Assembly (NCBI GenBank): GCA_964369805.1
Contig: CAYJFM010000016.1
Span: 1-45,090 of the forward strand
Length of the DNA stretch: 45,090 nucleotides
Direction of reading: 5' to 3'
Source: CAYJHC01 sp964369805
GTDB lineage: Bacteria > Bacillota > Clostridia > Peptostreptococcales > Anaerovoracaceae
Part shown: positions 1 through 7,480 of the stretch, one piece after another
Numbering within the stretch: the stretch's first letter is position 1
How the letters are laid out: every line of letters starts with the position of its first letter
Position numbers and translations under genes: made by a program
The notes under the pieces: model-generated
Databases searched by the model: none
Told to the model about the DNA's origin: nothing
Seen by the model: the letters and a program-made list of their open reading frames with translations, nothing else

Positions 1-291
1 CACATAAACTGCACTAAACACTGTTAACGCCATAGATGCTGGCCCTAAATACTTTAAAATAAGCACAGCTTCATTAACACCTCTTTTGTTATACTCAACC
101 AGATGCCTACTTCTAATTAGCCCTTCTAATAAATCCTGTAACGATTTAGTAATATTAGTCCCTTGTGTAATTGCAAAGTATAAGTTTGTAGCAAGCATAT
201 CTGCCCATACTGTTCCTATTGCAAACCTTAGATTATTGTATTTAAGCCAATAGCTAAATCTAAAAGTAAGGCTTTTGACATGGGAGCATCG
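1..291 (-). CDS. TadB-like protein, C-terminal part in a shifted frame, cut by the left edge
   Basis: After the stop codon at 228-230 that ends the N-terminal part of the tadB-like gene, a different minus-strand frame stays open from about 291 to the left edge with no stop. It encodes sequence such as YWLKYNNLRFAIGTVWADML followed by FAITQGTNITKSLQDLLEG. This looks like the normal continuation of a Tad inner-membrane platform protein: an amphipathic stretch, then a membrane segment near the edge (ASMALTVFSAVYV). There is no start codon with a ribosome binding site near the junction, so it reads as the second half of one gene broken by a one-base shift between 231 and 291. A sequencing or assembly error is as likely as a true mutation. 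Family assignment rests on position after tadA and general character. Confidence 0.6.
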
Positions 292-749
292 CTAACAGTT
301 TTAGCAGTAATTTCAATAGCTTCTGTAATATTAGCGTAGCAGATCTTATAATTTGCAAGTAATTCCCCTACTAAGACTTCTCCTTCTCTAGAGTTCTTAA
401 CCCTATTTAATTGCAGTTTGCTTCTTAATAACAGGTATGGTATACCCATTGCTGTAAAGCATGAGCATGCAGCTATTAAAGGTCCTACTGTGCTAAAAAC
501 CATACTGCTCGCAATAATACCTAAAGTAGTAGAAATCATTAAGAATTTTTCATAAGGCTTTTTAACCTCACCTAGAGTAGCAATAACCAATGCTGTAATG
601 TGCTTTCGCACACTATCCTCTTTTTTTCTAACTGGAGAGCTCTTCTTAGTCTTTCCTTCTCCAGTCTTTTTCCTGAAAGTCTCTCTACGAGGCGCAAATT
701 CCCCATCACTAAGACGCATCTTTTTATTATAAAAATCCTCAAACTTCAT
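228..749 (-). CDS. tadB: TadB-like Flp pilus inner-membrane protein, N-terminal part, ends at a frameshift
   Basis: This 173-residue open frame starts with an ATG sharing the ATGA overlap with the stop of the tadA-like gene, a sign of translational coupling. The first 50 or so residues are basic and cytoplasmic. Two hydrophobic segments follow at roughly residues 66-85 and 88-108, then an alpha-helical stretch (GELLANYKICYANITEAIEI) typical of GspF/TadB-type proteins. TadB and TadC form the inner-membrane platform on which TadA ATPase works to assemble Flp pili. Complete TadB proteins are usually near 300 residues, so this is too short, and the missing half lies in another frame directly downstream. 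The family call leans on gene order as much as on sequence. If the shift is real, the pilus platform would be broken. Confidence 0.65.
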   Translation of the reverse strand: MKFEDFYNKKMRLSDGEFAPRRETFRKKTGEGKTKKSSPVRKKEDSVRKHITALVIATLGEVKKPYEKFLMISTTLGIIASSMVFSTVGPLIAACSCFTAMGIPYLLLRSKLQLNRVKNSREGEVLVGELLANYKICYANITEAIEITAKTVSDAPMSKALLLDLAIGLNTII

Positions 750-2221
750 TGTAAAACACCTTTAATAGACCTATAGTATGCTGGTGAAATGCTAATAGGC
801 TCCTGAATAGGATTGTTGGTTGCCAGCTTACTAAGTAGTGACTTTAACTTTTCTAATTCTTTTGGATATGTTTCTCCTATTTCTTCACTATTTTTTGAAA
901 CCGACTTCGCCCAATTCCAGCAATCTTTTTCCACATCATATTTGCACATAATACTTGCACTACAAATATCCATTTCTTCATCGTAGGAAAACTCATAAAT
1001 TGACTTAAGTTTTTTCTTTGATTTATTAGCTGGAACTTGATAAAATTCAAATGCAAAATTAAAGTTTTTAAAAACACTAGCTACTATAGAGTTTGCATCT
1101 CCTCCGTATTTCGATGTTATTTTACTAGCCATTTTGTACGGTATATTTATCGGGTTATTCGTATGTATTGTTCCTTTACTTCTCATGGTTCCCGTAGATG
1201 TTATATCCAATGCTATATTAAAAGCAGTCGCTTCCCTCATTTCTTCCAAAAGTACATAATCATTATCCCCTCTAAGTAATGACTTTGTAACTTTCTCTAA
1301 ATCTTTCCCATCTGCCACAATTTGCATAATAGGTGCCTTTGGCATTAACTTATGCCATGGTGTCTCTGGATCAGTTGCAATTGCAAGACCTTCTAATTCT
1401 TGATTTTCGTAGCTCTGCCAAGTTTGAAGAAAGGTAGTTTTACCAGACCTAACCTGCCCTGCAAATAACACGTTATATCCAATTTTTATCATGTTCTCAA
1501 ATAGCGGAATTGCATCCTTTGGTATTGTTCCTAGCTGAGCCATTTTCTCAAATGTGAGTGTTTTTAAAACATATTTTCTAAACACCATTACATCTTGCCC
1601 AGGCTTAGTCCTTTCACCTGAGAAAATTGTTATTCTAATCCCGTTATGCATATATACTTCATGAAATCCCTCTTCAAGTCTTTCTTTTGGAGTCGCAAGT
1701 AAGAGAGCTTTCTTTAATTGTGCTCTTCTTTCTTTGGAAATTCTTTGTGGCTGAAGCTTAAGTTTGCCATCAATAAAACAGTAAATTCTATTTCCTATAA
1801 TTTTAGCTGAAGAGGAAGCCTTATATTTTTCGCTTTCATCATAAGCCCAAGATGCAAGACCCGCAAGACCCCAGTTTTCATGAAAAATTCCATCTTCTAA
1901 ACTTTTATAGTATTTTGGAAAACGACTTCCTTCAAGGTCATTATCAATTAATATTTTTTTGATCTTATCCCTATAATAATTGACTGCATATTCTTTCCCT
2001 ATAATTGCATCCTTTTCTCGTTCAAGCTTGCTTTCTTTTAAGGTCTCATCTGAACTTTCCCACTCTTCGCCAAAAGCATCCTTTACATACTGGCAAATAT
2101 CTTTAAAAGAGTTTTCTTTTTCCTCCTCTTTCACAGCTAGAGCTGTTACTTCCCCATTTAAAAAATCACTTAAAGAAAATTCGTTTTTTACTTCTAGGCA
2201 TTTCTCTTGATTTTTCATCAT
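746..2221 (-). CDS. tadA: TadA/CpaF-type secretion ATPase of the Flp pilus
   Basis: This hexameric-type AAA+ secretion ATPase powers assembly of Tad (Flp) pili at the cytoplasmic membrane. Near the middle it has a Walker A loop (GQVRSGKTTFL). A Walker B-like acidic segment (YVLLEEMREAT) and a histidine box (GTIHTNN) follow, all in the order of the CpaF/VirB11 family. The length, 491 residues, fits the family. A GTG lies at 2227, but the ATG at 2221 is preferred: AAGGAGGT sits 8 bases upstream of the ATG and only 2 from the GTG. The start lies inside the end of the tadZ-like gene (56-base overlap), and the stop overlaps the next start by ATGA. The N-terminal 60 residues are charged and not recognisable. 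Confidence 0.9.
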   Translation of the reverse strand: MMKNQEKCLEVKNEFSLSDFLNGEVTALAVKEEEKENSFKDICQYVKDAFGEEWESSDETLKESKLEREKDAIIGKEYAVNYYRDKIKKILIDNDLEGSRFPKYYKSLEDGIFHENWGLAGLASWAYDESEKYKASSSAKIIGNRIYCFIDGKLKLQPQRISKERRAQLKKALLLATPKERLEEGFHEVYMHNGIRITIFSGERTKPGQDVMVFRKYVLKTLTFEKMAQLGTIPKDAIPLFENMIKIGYNVLFAGQVRSGKTTFLQTWQSYENQELEGLAIATDPETPWHKLMPKAPIMQIVADGKDLEKVTKSLLRGDNDYVLLEEMREATAFNIALDITSTGTMRSKGTIHTNNPINIPYKMASKITSKYGGDANSIVASVFKNFNFAFEFYQVPANKSKKKLKSIYEFSYDEEMDICSASIMCKYDVEKDCWNWAKSVSKNSEEIGETYPKELEKLKSLLSKLATNNPIQEPISISPAYYRSIKGVLQ

Positions 2222-2966
2222 AAACACTTACCTCCTTGACTAAATTGTTTCTATTTCTTTTAAGTGTAACTCTTTTAAAGGCCTCCATTTCTTCCAAAAA
2301 TATCTGATCCGTTAAAAGTGTTTCCTTTTCCATCTCTTTTTCCCACCCTTGATTTCTCCTAGAAAAAATAGCACAGGCATACTCCTCAAGTAAGAACTCT
2401 AGATGTTCTCTTGTGTAAAGCCCCTCTTCGTTTCTGTACATGTTGAGGATTATATCTCCCTTCAAGCCTTTATTATCTAGTAATATTTTTTTCATGTATT
2501 TATATTTTCTAAGAGACTTGTCTTGTTGTGTTAACACAAAAAATCTTTTATCTGCTCCTACAAGTGCAGATATTGTTAAAGGAGAATTCAAATTGCACCC
2601 ACCATCCACTATTAGATAATCCACCTCCCCTTTTAAAGATTCCTTAATTCTAGAAATTGTATCAAGCCTAAAAAACGGTGTGTTTTGAATATTACTTACA
2701 CCATGAATAAACCCCATTCCTTTATTCTGCTGAATGAGACCTAGTATCCGCTCCTTTTTCATCCCCCCTTCTTTTTCATCTAATAGACAGTCTATGGATA
2801 ACTCTTTCCAATCCTCACTGCTCCTAATAAAGTCGCTTCCATAATTTCCACTTGCAAAAATTGTTACAACCCTCTCACCTTCCGTAGCTAAGCTTTCTCC
2901 TAAGGCCTGTGCTAGCATAGTTGTCCCAACTTGACTATCTGCCCCAATAAATGATATAACTCTCAT
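2166..2966 (-). CDS. tadZ: TadZ/CpaE-like MinD-family ATPase of the Flp pilus
   Basis: This 266-residue protein has the ParA/MinD fold signature. It begins with a P-loop region (MRVISFIGADSQVGTTML), and a Walker B-like strand (VDYLIVDGG) and a late strand (FFVLTQQDKS) follow. TadZ/CpaE proteins localise the Tad machinery to the cell pole or other sites. The P-loop is atypical: neither of the two lysines of the deviant Walker A motif (KGGxGKT) is present, and VGTT stands where GKTT is normal. Related TadZ proteins of Clostridia are known for atypical P-loops, so ATP hydrolysis may be weak or absent. There is no N-terminal receiver domain, unlike longer CpaE proteins. The last 70 residues are strongly charged. 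It lies between cpaB-like (9-base gap) and tadA-like genes. Confidence 0.75.
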   Translation of the reverse strand: MRVISFIGADSQVGTTMLAQALGESLATEGERVVTIFASGNYGSDFIRSSEDWKELSIDCLLDEKEGGMKKERILGLIQQNKGMGFIHGVSNIQNTPFFRLDTISRIKESLKGEVDYLIVDGGCNLNSPLTISALVGADKRFFVLTQQDKSLRKYKYMKKILLDNKGLKGDIILNMYRNEEGLYTREHLEFLLEEYACAIFSRRNQGWEKEMEKETLLTDQIFLEEMEAFKRVTLKRNRNNLVKEVSVYDEKSREMPRSKKRIFFK

Positions 2967-2975
2967 AAACCCTCC

Positions 2976-3629
2976 TTACTGCTGGTAAGAAACAAGGAAT
3001 TTTGTCCCTCCCTCAACTAGCTTAGTTAATCTAATAATTTCTGCCTCTTCTAATACCACTTCTATTGAACTTACATTATTAGAAGCATCCTTTCTTTCAT
3101 TGCCACCTGCAGATATTTCATTATTGCTACTATCCTTGACATGGGCGACTTTTGCAGATACTACTGCCTTTTCTATATCACTAGCGCCTATTGCATATAG
3201 GTAAATCATGTCGCCCCGCCTTATGGTTTCAGGATAGCTTTCCATCCAATTCTCTGGAATGGCAAAATTTTTTAGGCCGTTAGATTCAACTGGCGAGATT
3301 TCTTTACTTATGAAATATTCACTTAAAAGAAAAGTATCCGAAGCTACAAATTGTATAGTTTCCTTACCGATAATATCATTTAAATCACTAGGCTTAATAG
3401 CACCATTAGGTAGTCCTTGCAGTTTCTTTGAAGTAACCATTTCCTCAGTCACAACAGTTCCTTTAGCTATATTTTCTTTTAAAACTAAGGCTTCGTCATA
3501 TAGTATTTCAGTTCTTACAAACAGTTCCCAAGCTACAAACAAGACTATAACCAATACAACTACCACCCACGAAACTCCTTTTTTCCTGTTTTCTACATTT
3601 TGGTACCTATCCTTTTTAAACCCTTCCAT
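2976..3629 (-). CDS. cpaB: CpaB/RcpC-like Flp pilus assembly protein (SAF domain)
   Basis: A short basic N-terminus leads into one membrane segment (WVVVVLVIVLFVAWELFV). An SAF-type domain follows with the usual features of CpaB: a VLKENIAKGTVVTEEM segment, then GKETIQFVASDTFLLSEYF. The rest is extracytoplasmic, ending with a KFLVSYQQ strand. CpaB/RcpC proteins are periplasmic or cell-surface parts of Tad systems thought to contact the pilus channel or peptidoglycan. An upstream in-frame start at 3674 exists, but the ATG at 3629 has a GGAAG site 6 bases ahead and reduces the overlap with the leader gene to 14 bases, so 3629 is chosen (217 residues). Function is inferred from family and position in the operon. 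Confidence 0.75.
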   Translation of the reverse strand: MEGFKKDRYQNVENRKKGVSWVVVVLVIVLFVAWELFVRTEILYDEALVLKENIAKGTVVTEEMVTSKKLQGLPNGAIKPSDLNDIIGKETIQFVASDTFLLSEYFISKEISPVESNGLKNFAIPENWMESYPETIRRGDMIYLYAIGASDIEKAVVSAKVAHVKDSSNNEISAGGNERKDASNNVSSIEVVLEEAEIIRLTKLVEGGTKFLVSYQQ

Positions 3630-4074
3630 GACATTCTTCCTTTCTCGCATACTTCTTATAAACCCTTTCTCCAATTTTTCTCTTAACAGCTATCAGAAAA
3701 AAAATATTGTAGTTTACAACTGCCTCATAGCACCTTCCTTGGAGGTTTATATCATCTACATCTACCTCTCTCAAGTACATGTCTCTCAGCAAAACCCAAA
3801 CGTCCTCTGGAATCATTGACACAGTAGACTCAAAAGCAACAACAATGCGCCTAGCATCTTCAATTTGTTCCTCCGCTTTCTCCTTAAGAATTAGGTACTC
3901 CGTCACCGGATCATTTCCCCCAAATGATTTTACTTCCTGAATGAACTTCATTGGGTAAAGGCTAATCATCTCATCTGCTGTAAGGTTCATTAGCGACTTA
4001 ATTTCTAAATAATCCTTTAATAGTCCGCATACTACCATCTCTGTCTCTCTTTTTTTCTCAACTCCAAAATTCAT
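3616..4074 (-). CDS. Unrecognised leader gene of the Tad operon
   Basis: This 152-residue soluble, charged protein has no signal peptide or membrane segment. The ATG at 4074 has GGAG 9 bases upstream and is the first gene after the promoter at 4101-4129, so it is probably translated. I do not recognise the family. The C-terminal half (IPEDVWVLLRDMYLREVDVDDI, shown only in part here: PEDVWVLLRDMYLRE) has a spacing of hydrophobic and acidic residues faintly like the sigma-region-4 type helix-turn-helix of phage ArpU/RinA regulators. That is a weak impression, not a call. Its place as first gene of a pilus operon would suit either a regulator or a structural accessory. It overlaps the next gene by 14 bases. 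Confidence 0.6.
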   Translation of the reverse strand: MNFGVEKKRETEMVVCGLLKDYLEIKSLMNLTADEMISLYPMKFIQEVKSFGGNDPVTEYLILKEKAEEQIEDARRIVVAFESTVSMIPEDVWVLLRDMYLREVDVDDINLQGRCYEAVVNYNIFFLIAVKRKIGERVYKKYARKEECHGRV

Positions 4075-4100
4075 TTTTCTTATCTCCTTTCTGTAAATTT

Positions 4101-4129
4101 ATGATACACAAAAGAGGATTTTCAGTCAA
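4101..4129 (-). promoter_or_regulatory. Sigma-A type promoter of the Tad operon
   Basis: On the minus strand TTGACT (4129-4124) and TATCAT (4106-4101) are separated by exactly 17 bases. Transcription would start near 4094, about 20 bases before the leader gene's start codon and just ahead of its AAGGAG site. This is one of the clearest promoters in the window. Confidence 0.7.
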
Positions 4130-4516
4130 CCCTTTTTTGACATTTTTGGTAAATATTTACAATTTGTATTTTCCTTTTCTTCTCCTCCTTTGAAATTTCT
4201 CTTACCTTCCCCTATATCTATTGACCATGCTTAAAGGTCTTACCATATTTAGCATCTTAGTCATACTTATCATCTTAGTACCGCCTTTATCCTGTTTCCT
4301 CATTAGCTATCCTACATAAGTATTTTTCTATCAACACATTATTCATATTATTTATCTTGTTCTTCAGACCTTATCGTGTTTTATTGTAAATTTAGGGTAT
4401 AATTGTCATAATTATACTTTTACAGCAGTTTTCAGCTTGCCTTTCATATATTAAAGTCGAGTTCCTGTTATTCAACCACTATTATTTATTTGTAAACATA
4501 GAAAGAAGGTTAACTT
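4130..4516. other. Intergenic region between the Tad operon and the TVP38-like gene
   Basis: No convincing reading frame, RNA gene or terminator is visible in this AT-rich, pyrimidine-rich stretch. It contains a short direct repeat CATCTTAGT at 4253-4261 and 4271-4279 (18-base period). A TATAAT box at 4398-4403 lacks a good -35 partner. TTGACC at 4221-4226 is followed 17 bases later by a poor -10 (CATATT). Either could serve the downstream plus-strand gene. Confidence 0.4.
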
Positions 4517-5224
4517 ATGAAAAAGAATGTAATAATTAAAATCGCTATTGTTGTTATTATTCTGGTCACTCTTTTTATTTTTCGAGAGTACCTAAATTTG
4601 GAATCATTATTAAACTTAATTGAAACAATTCGAGAAAATCCCTTTGCACCACTAATCTTTATATTAATTTATGCTCTAGCGGTAACTGTTACCATTCCTG
4701 CCTCAGCCTTTACCCTACTTGCTGGTTCGATCTTTGGATTCTGGTGGGGCTTACTCTTAACTGTAATAGCCTCTAATCTAGGGTGTCACCTGTCTTATTG
4801 GATTGCTAAATTTTTAGGTAAAGACACAATTATGAAGCTTGTCAAAAAAGGATCCTTTATTGATAGTGCTACTGAAAAGGCAACAAAAAATGGATTTGTT
4901 TTTATGATGTATGCCAGACTTATTCCCCTATTCCCTTTCGTAGCAGTAAATTATTTATCCGGAATTCTAGGAATAAAGTACATTCACTACACCGTAGCTA
5001 CAGTTTTGGGAATGCTTCCAGGAACCTGTGTATATGTATACTTAGGGTATAGTGCTACTAACATTAAAGACAATCCTTTAGGTCTTATTGTTTCAATTGT
5101 TGTCTTAGTATTATTCACTTTAGTTGTTACCATAGTTGGTAAAAGAAAAAGTAAAAATGACAACAAAGAAAATGGCAGTAAAGAAAGTCACAGCAAAGAG
5201 ATTGAAGAAAATGTAACCAATTAA
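4517..5224 (+). CDS. TVP38/TMEM64 (DedA-related, VTT domain) membrane protein
   Basis: This 235-residue integral membrane protein has about five hydrophobic segments. The central VTT (SNARE-associated) domain carries its hallmarks: a GSIFGFWWGLLLTVIASNLG helix pair, then RLIPLFPFVAVNYLSG, the R-x-I-P-x-x-P-F/N-Y-x-x-G pattern of TVP38 proteins. Members of this superfamily act as lipid scramblases or flippases or affect membrane homeostasis; the substrate here is not known. The C-terminal tail is a hydrophilic Lys/Glu/Asn/Ser run. The ATG follows an AGAAGG site at 7 bases. It appears to be a single-gene unit: 147 bases separate it from the ABC exporter genes, with a weak hairpin and T-run between them. 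Confidence 0.8.
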   Translation: MKKNVIIKIAIVVIILVTLFIFREYLNLESLLNLIETIRENPFAPLIFILIYALAVTVTIPASAFTLLAGSIFGFWWGLLLTVIASNLGCHLSYWIAKFLGKDTIMKLVKKGSFIDSATEKATKNGFVFMMYARLIPLFPFVAVNYLSGILGIKYIHYTVATVLGMLPGTCVYVYLGYSATNIKDNPLGLIVSIVVLVLFTLVVTIVGKRKSKNDNKENGSKESHSKEIEENVTN

Positions 5225-5272
5225 GTGGAAAATTAACTTTAGAACTTCGCCCATGCAGCCCTATATTTCATA

Positions 5273-5300
5273 TCACAACATTCTTGTGACAGATTTTTTT
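5273..5300 (+). terminator. Weak hairpin plus T-run after the TVP38-like gene
   Basis: TCACAA (5273-5278) and TTGTGA (5284-5289) can pair around a 5-base loop, and a run of seven Ts ends at 5300. The stem is only 6 base pairs and AT-rich. The right arm doubles as the -35 box of a candidate promoter, so this may not be a true terminator. Confidence 0.35.
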
Positions 5301-5312
5301 ATTTGTGATAAA
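5284..5312 (+). promoter_or_regulatory. Candidate promoter of the ABC exporter operon
   Basis: TTGTGA (5284-5289) and GATAAA (5307-5312) are 17 bases apart, and a TG sits one base ahead of the -10 (extended -10). This would give a leader of about 50 bases before the ATG at 5372. Confidence 0.45.
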
Positions 5313-5322
5313 CTGATATGTA

Positions 5323-5357
5323 GTGCAGGCTGTAAAATCCATGATTTACCTTTGCAC
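5323..5357 (+). promoter_or_regulatory. Imperfect leader dyad before the ABC exporter
   Basis: GTGCA (5323-5327) pairs with TGCAC (5353-5357), and inside it GTAAAATC (5332-5339) pairs with GATTTAC (5343-5349) with one bulged A. The dyad ends just before the AAAGGA ribosome binding site. It could be a leader hairpin or the operator of a local regulator; no regulator gene lies nearby. Confidence 0.3.
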
Positions 5358-5371
5358 AGAAAGGATAAAAA

Positions 5372-7480
5372 ATGTTTAAATTATTAAAGAAGTTTATGAA
5401 ACCTTTTTTCTTTGGTTTTATATTGGCTCTCGGGCTCCTCTTTGTTCAGGCCTTTGCAGATTTGAATCTTCCTAATTACATGTCTGACATAGTTAATGTT
5501 GGAATTCAGCAACAGGGGGTTGAGGAGGATGTTCCCTATGCTATTGCTAAAGAAGATTTTGATGGTATTCTAACTATTTCAAGTGAAGAGAATGCTACTT
5601 TACTTAGAAGCAACTATACTCTAGGCGGGGATATCCCTCAGCTTGGCATTGAGCCTTCTAGTGATGTTTATGCTTATACTGGCACTCTTGACGAAGAAGC
5701 TATGGAGTCAGTAAGTTCTGCTTTTGGGACAGCTTTTTATACACTTCAATTTATGAACGAAGGAAATTCTTTAGCTAGTGCCCAAGAAATGGCCGCTCAA
5801 GTAGATAGTACTCTAAAACTCCAGTCTGTACCTTTTGCAACAGTAGAGTTCTATAAATCTATAGGTGTAGACCTAAGTAGCTATCAGTCTGACTATATAA
5901 TGAGAACTGGGCTTTTTATGCTACTCATTTCCCTAGTTGGGGGTACTGCCTCAATACTTGTAACCCTTATTTCTGCTAGATTAAGTGCAGGTGTTGCTAG
6001 GGATTTAAGAAGTGCGGTTTTTAGAAAGGTTGAGAATTTTTCTAATGAGGACTTTGATAAGTTTTCTGTTGCCTCTCTAATCACTAGGTCTACAAACGAT
6101 ATAAACCAAATTCAATTATTATTAAATGTAGGTATCAGGCTTCTATGCTATGCCCCTATTATGGGTATAGGTGGAATCATTATGGCTTTAGAAAAGTCTG
6201 TTTCCATGGGCTGGATACTTGTTCTTGCAATAGCCTGCCTTGTTGGTGTTGTTGCAATTTTACTCGTTGTTACTGTACCTAAGTTTAAATCAATGCAAAA
6301 ACTAATAGACAAATTAAATCTTGTTGCTAGAGAAGGCCTTAATGGACTTCTAGTAGTTAAAGCTTTTGGAAATGAAGGGTTTGAGAAGAAAAGATTTGAT
6401 ATGGCTAATATGGATTTATCCAAGGTTGCTTTATTCATAAACAGATCAATGTCATGGCTATTCCCAGTAATAATGCTTATTATGAATGGAGCTAGCTTAT
6501 TAGTTGTTTGGGTGGGTGCTGATTATGTAGCATCATCTTCTATACAGGTTGGTGATATTATTGCCTTTATGCAGTACACTATGCAGGTAATCATGAGTTT
6601 TCTTATGATTGTTATGGTGTTTATGTTTATTCCTAGGGCTCAGGTTTCTGCGGAAAGAATAATGGAAGTTCTTAATACTGAAATTTCCATAGTTGACCCT
6701 GAAAATCCAGTTCATATATCTCCATCAAACAAAGGAAACTTAGAGTTTAAAAATGTTAGCTTTAAATACCACGGAGCAGAAGGTTATGCTATAGAAAATA
6801 TTTCCTTCAAGGCCACAGCAGGTATGTTCACTGCCTTTATTGGAGCTACTGGATCTGGTAAATCTACTATAGTAAACTTAATTCCTCGCTTCTATGATGC
6901 TCAGGAAGGAGAGATTTTAGTTGATGGTGTTAATGTAAAAGATATGAAGCTTAAAGAGTTAAGAAGCCATATCGGCCTTGTACCTCAAAAGAATGTACTA
7001 CTAAGTGGGAGCATTAAGTCTAATATTGAATACGGCAAAGAGCTTGAAAATGATCAACTAATGGATGTAACTAAAACCGCTCAGGCTTACGACTTCATTA
7101 TGGATAAAGAAGCTGGCTTTGAAAGTGAAATAACTCAAGGTGGGACTAATGTTTCAGGTGGCCAAAGACAAAGGCTTGCAATAGCAAGAGCCCTTGCTAC
7201 TGACAGTGATATCTATATTTTTGATGATAGCTTTAGTGCTCTAGATTTTAAAACTGATTCCAAACTTAGAAAAGAGCTGAAGGAGCATCTTGTTGATGAA
7301 ACTGTAATCATTGTAGGTCAAAGAATTAGCACAATTATGGATGCTGACCAAATTTATGTAATAGATAATGGTAAAATTGTAGGAAGTGGTACTCATAAAG
7401 AGTTACTAAAGTCCTGTAGTGAATATCTCGAAATTGCCTTATCTCAACTTTCAGAAGAGGAGGTAAATAGCTATGAGTAA
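5372..7480 (+). CDS. ABC exporter subunit with degenerate ATPase site (YheI/MdlA type)
   Basis: This 702-residue half-transporter has a membrane domain, then an ATP-binding domain. TM1 is at about 12-30. An unusually long loop of roughly 140 residues (about 35-175) separates it from TM2, and TM2-TM6 follow. Walker A is GATGSGKST near 490, the signature NVSGGQRQR near 595, and Walker B IYIFDDSFSALD near 615. The Walker B carries Asp where the catalytic Glu belongs, and the switch position has Gln (VGQRIS) instead of His. This is the degenerate site seen in the TM287 half of the TM287/288 heterodimer. It exports drugs, lipids or peptides together with the next gene; the substrate is unknown. 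The stop overlaps the partner's start by 8 bases. Confidence 0.88.
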   Translation: MFKLLKKFMKPFFFGFILALGLLFVQAFADLNLPNYMSDIVNVGIQQQGVEEDVPYAIAKEDFDGILTISSEENATLLRSNYTLGGDIPQLGIEPSSDVYAYTGTLDEEAMESVSSAFGTAFYTLQFMNEGNSLASAQEMAAQVDSTLKLQSVPFATVEFYKSIGVDLSSYQSDYIMRTGLFMLLISLVGGTASILVTLISARLSAGVARDLRSAVFRKVENFSNEDFDKFSVASLITRSTNDINQIQLLLNVGIRLLCYAPIMGIGGIIMALEKSVSMGWILVLAIACLVGVVAILLVVTVPKFKSMQKLIDKLNLVAREGLNGLLVVKAFGNEGFEKKRFDMANMDLSKVALFINRSMSWLFPVIMLIMNGASLLVVWVGADYVASSSIQVGDIIAFMQYTMQVIMSFLMIVMVFMFIPRAQVSAERIMEVLNTEISIVDPENPVHISPSNKGNLEFKNVSFKYHGAEGYAIENISFKATAGMFTAFIGATGSGKSTIVNLIPRFYDAQEGEILVDGVNVKDMKLKELRSHIGLVPQKNVLLSGSIKSNIEYGKELENDQLMDVTKTAQAYDFIMDKEAGFESEITQGGTNVSGGQRQRLAIARALATDSDIYIFDDSFSALDFKTDSKLRKELKEHLVDETVIIVGQRISTIMDADQIYVIDNGKIVGSGTHKELLKSCSEYLEIALSQLSEEEVNSYE

